Assembly (NCBI GenBank): GCA_947625395.1
Contig: CANQOD010000019.1
Coordinates: 1 to 13,464 of the forward strand
Source of the DNA: an uncultured Bacilli bacterium
GTDB taxonomy: Bacteria > Bacillota_I > Bacilli_A > RF39 > UBA660
Direction of reading: 5' to 3'
Length of the DNA: 13,464 bases
The notes beneath the pieces are model-generated. The model did no database searches. It was not told where the DNA came from and saw only the letters and a list, made by a program, of their open reading frames with translations. The stretch's first letter is position 1. Each line of letters starts with the position of its first letter. The position numbers and the translations under genes are program-made. Of the stretch, positions 13,460 through 13,464 are shown piece by piece.

Positions 13460-13464
13460 ACTTA

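Noticed and set aside
1..13464. CRISPR array, integrase, transposase or prophage genes
   Set aside because: No regularly spaced repeats and no such protein motif seen; only a DUF1016 remnant hints at accessory DNA.

Overview
The window is AT-rich bacterial DNA with dense genes, strong AGGAGG-type ribosome sites, TATAAT/TTGACA promoters with frequent extended -10 (TGn) elements, and short hairpin/T-run terminators. The genetic code is standard: tryptophan is TGG throughout the real genes. A FemABX ligase, an extended -10 style of promoter, a SipW/TasA-type secretion operon and a DUF4177 gene all point to a low-GC Bacillota. My best guess is an uncultured gut Bacilli or Mollicutes-like lineage; this is an inference from gene style, not a database result.

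Layout. Bases 1-219 look like the 3' part of a structured RNA ending in a clean UUCG-loop terminator; I could not identify it. From 291 to 4900 the plus strand carries a small membrane protein (CorB/DUF21-like), an ABC-F ATPase, a membrane-anchored thioredoxin-fold protein, a PH-like protein and a membrane-anchored unknown protein. A bidirectional terminator then meets a minus-strand helical (ferritin-like?) protein at 4931-5362. From 5517 to 7910 the plus strand carries an unknown cytoplasmic protein, a FemABX-family peptidoglycan ligase and a small unknown protein. A shared terminator at 7898-7919 separates these from a leftward three-gene operon at 7918-10673: a SipW-dependent secreted TasA-like protein, a polytopic ER/archaeal-type (Ser-His) signal peptidase, and a DUF5305-type bitopic protein. 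After a 377-base intergenic region with a possible structured or small-ORF element come an HD-domain nucleotidase-like gene and a DUF4177 gene. The right end (12232-13025) looks like a decaying accessory spot: a frameshifted, truncated DUF1016 (YhcG-type PDDEXK nuclease) remnant, a 30-bp near-palindrome in front of it, an orphan terminator, then tRNA-Cys(GCA) and a small conserved-looking protein at the window edge.

How the genes fit together. Most are housekeeping or envelope functions: wall cross-bridge formation (FemABX), extracytoplasmic redox (thioredoxin-like) and protein export. The SipW-type operon is the most self-contained system: one cognate substrate, its dedicated peptidase fused to a large membrane domain, and a DUF5305 partner. 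The most striking single protein is the ABC-F ATPase. Its sequence losses all fall in one of the two composite ATP sites, so it looks like a specialised asymmetric ATPase rather than a decaying gene.
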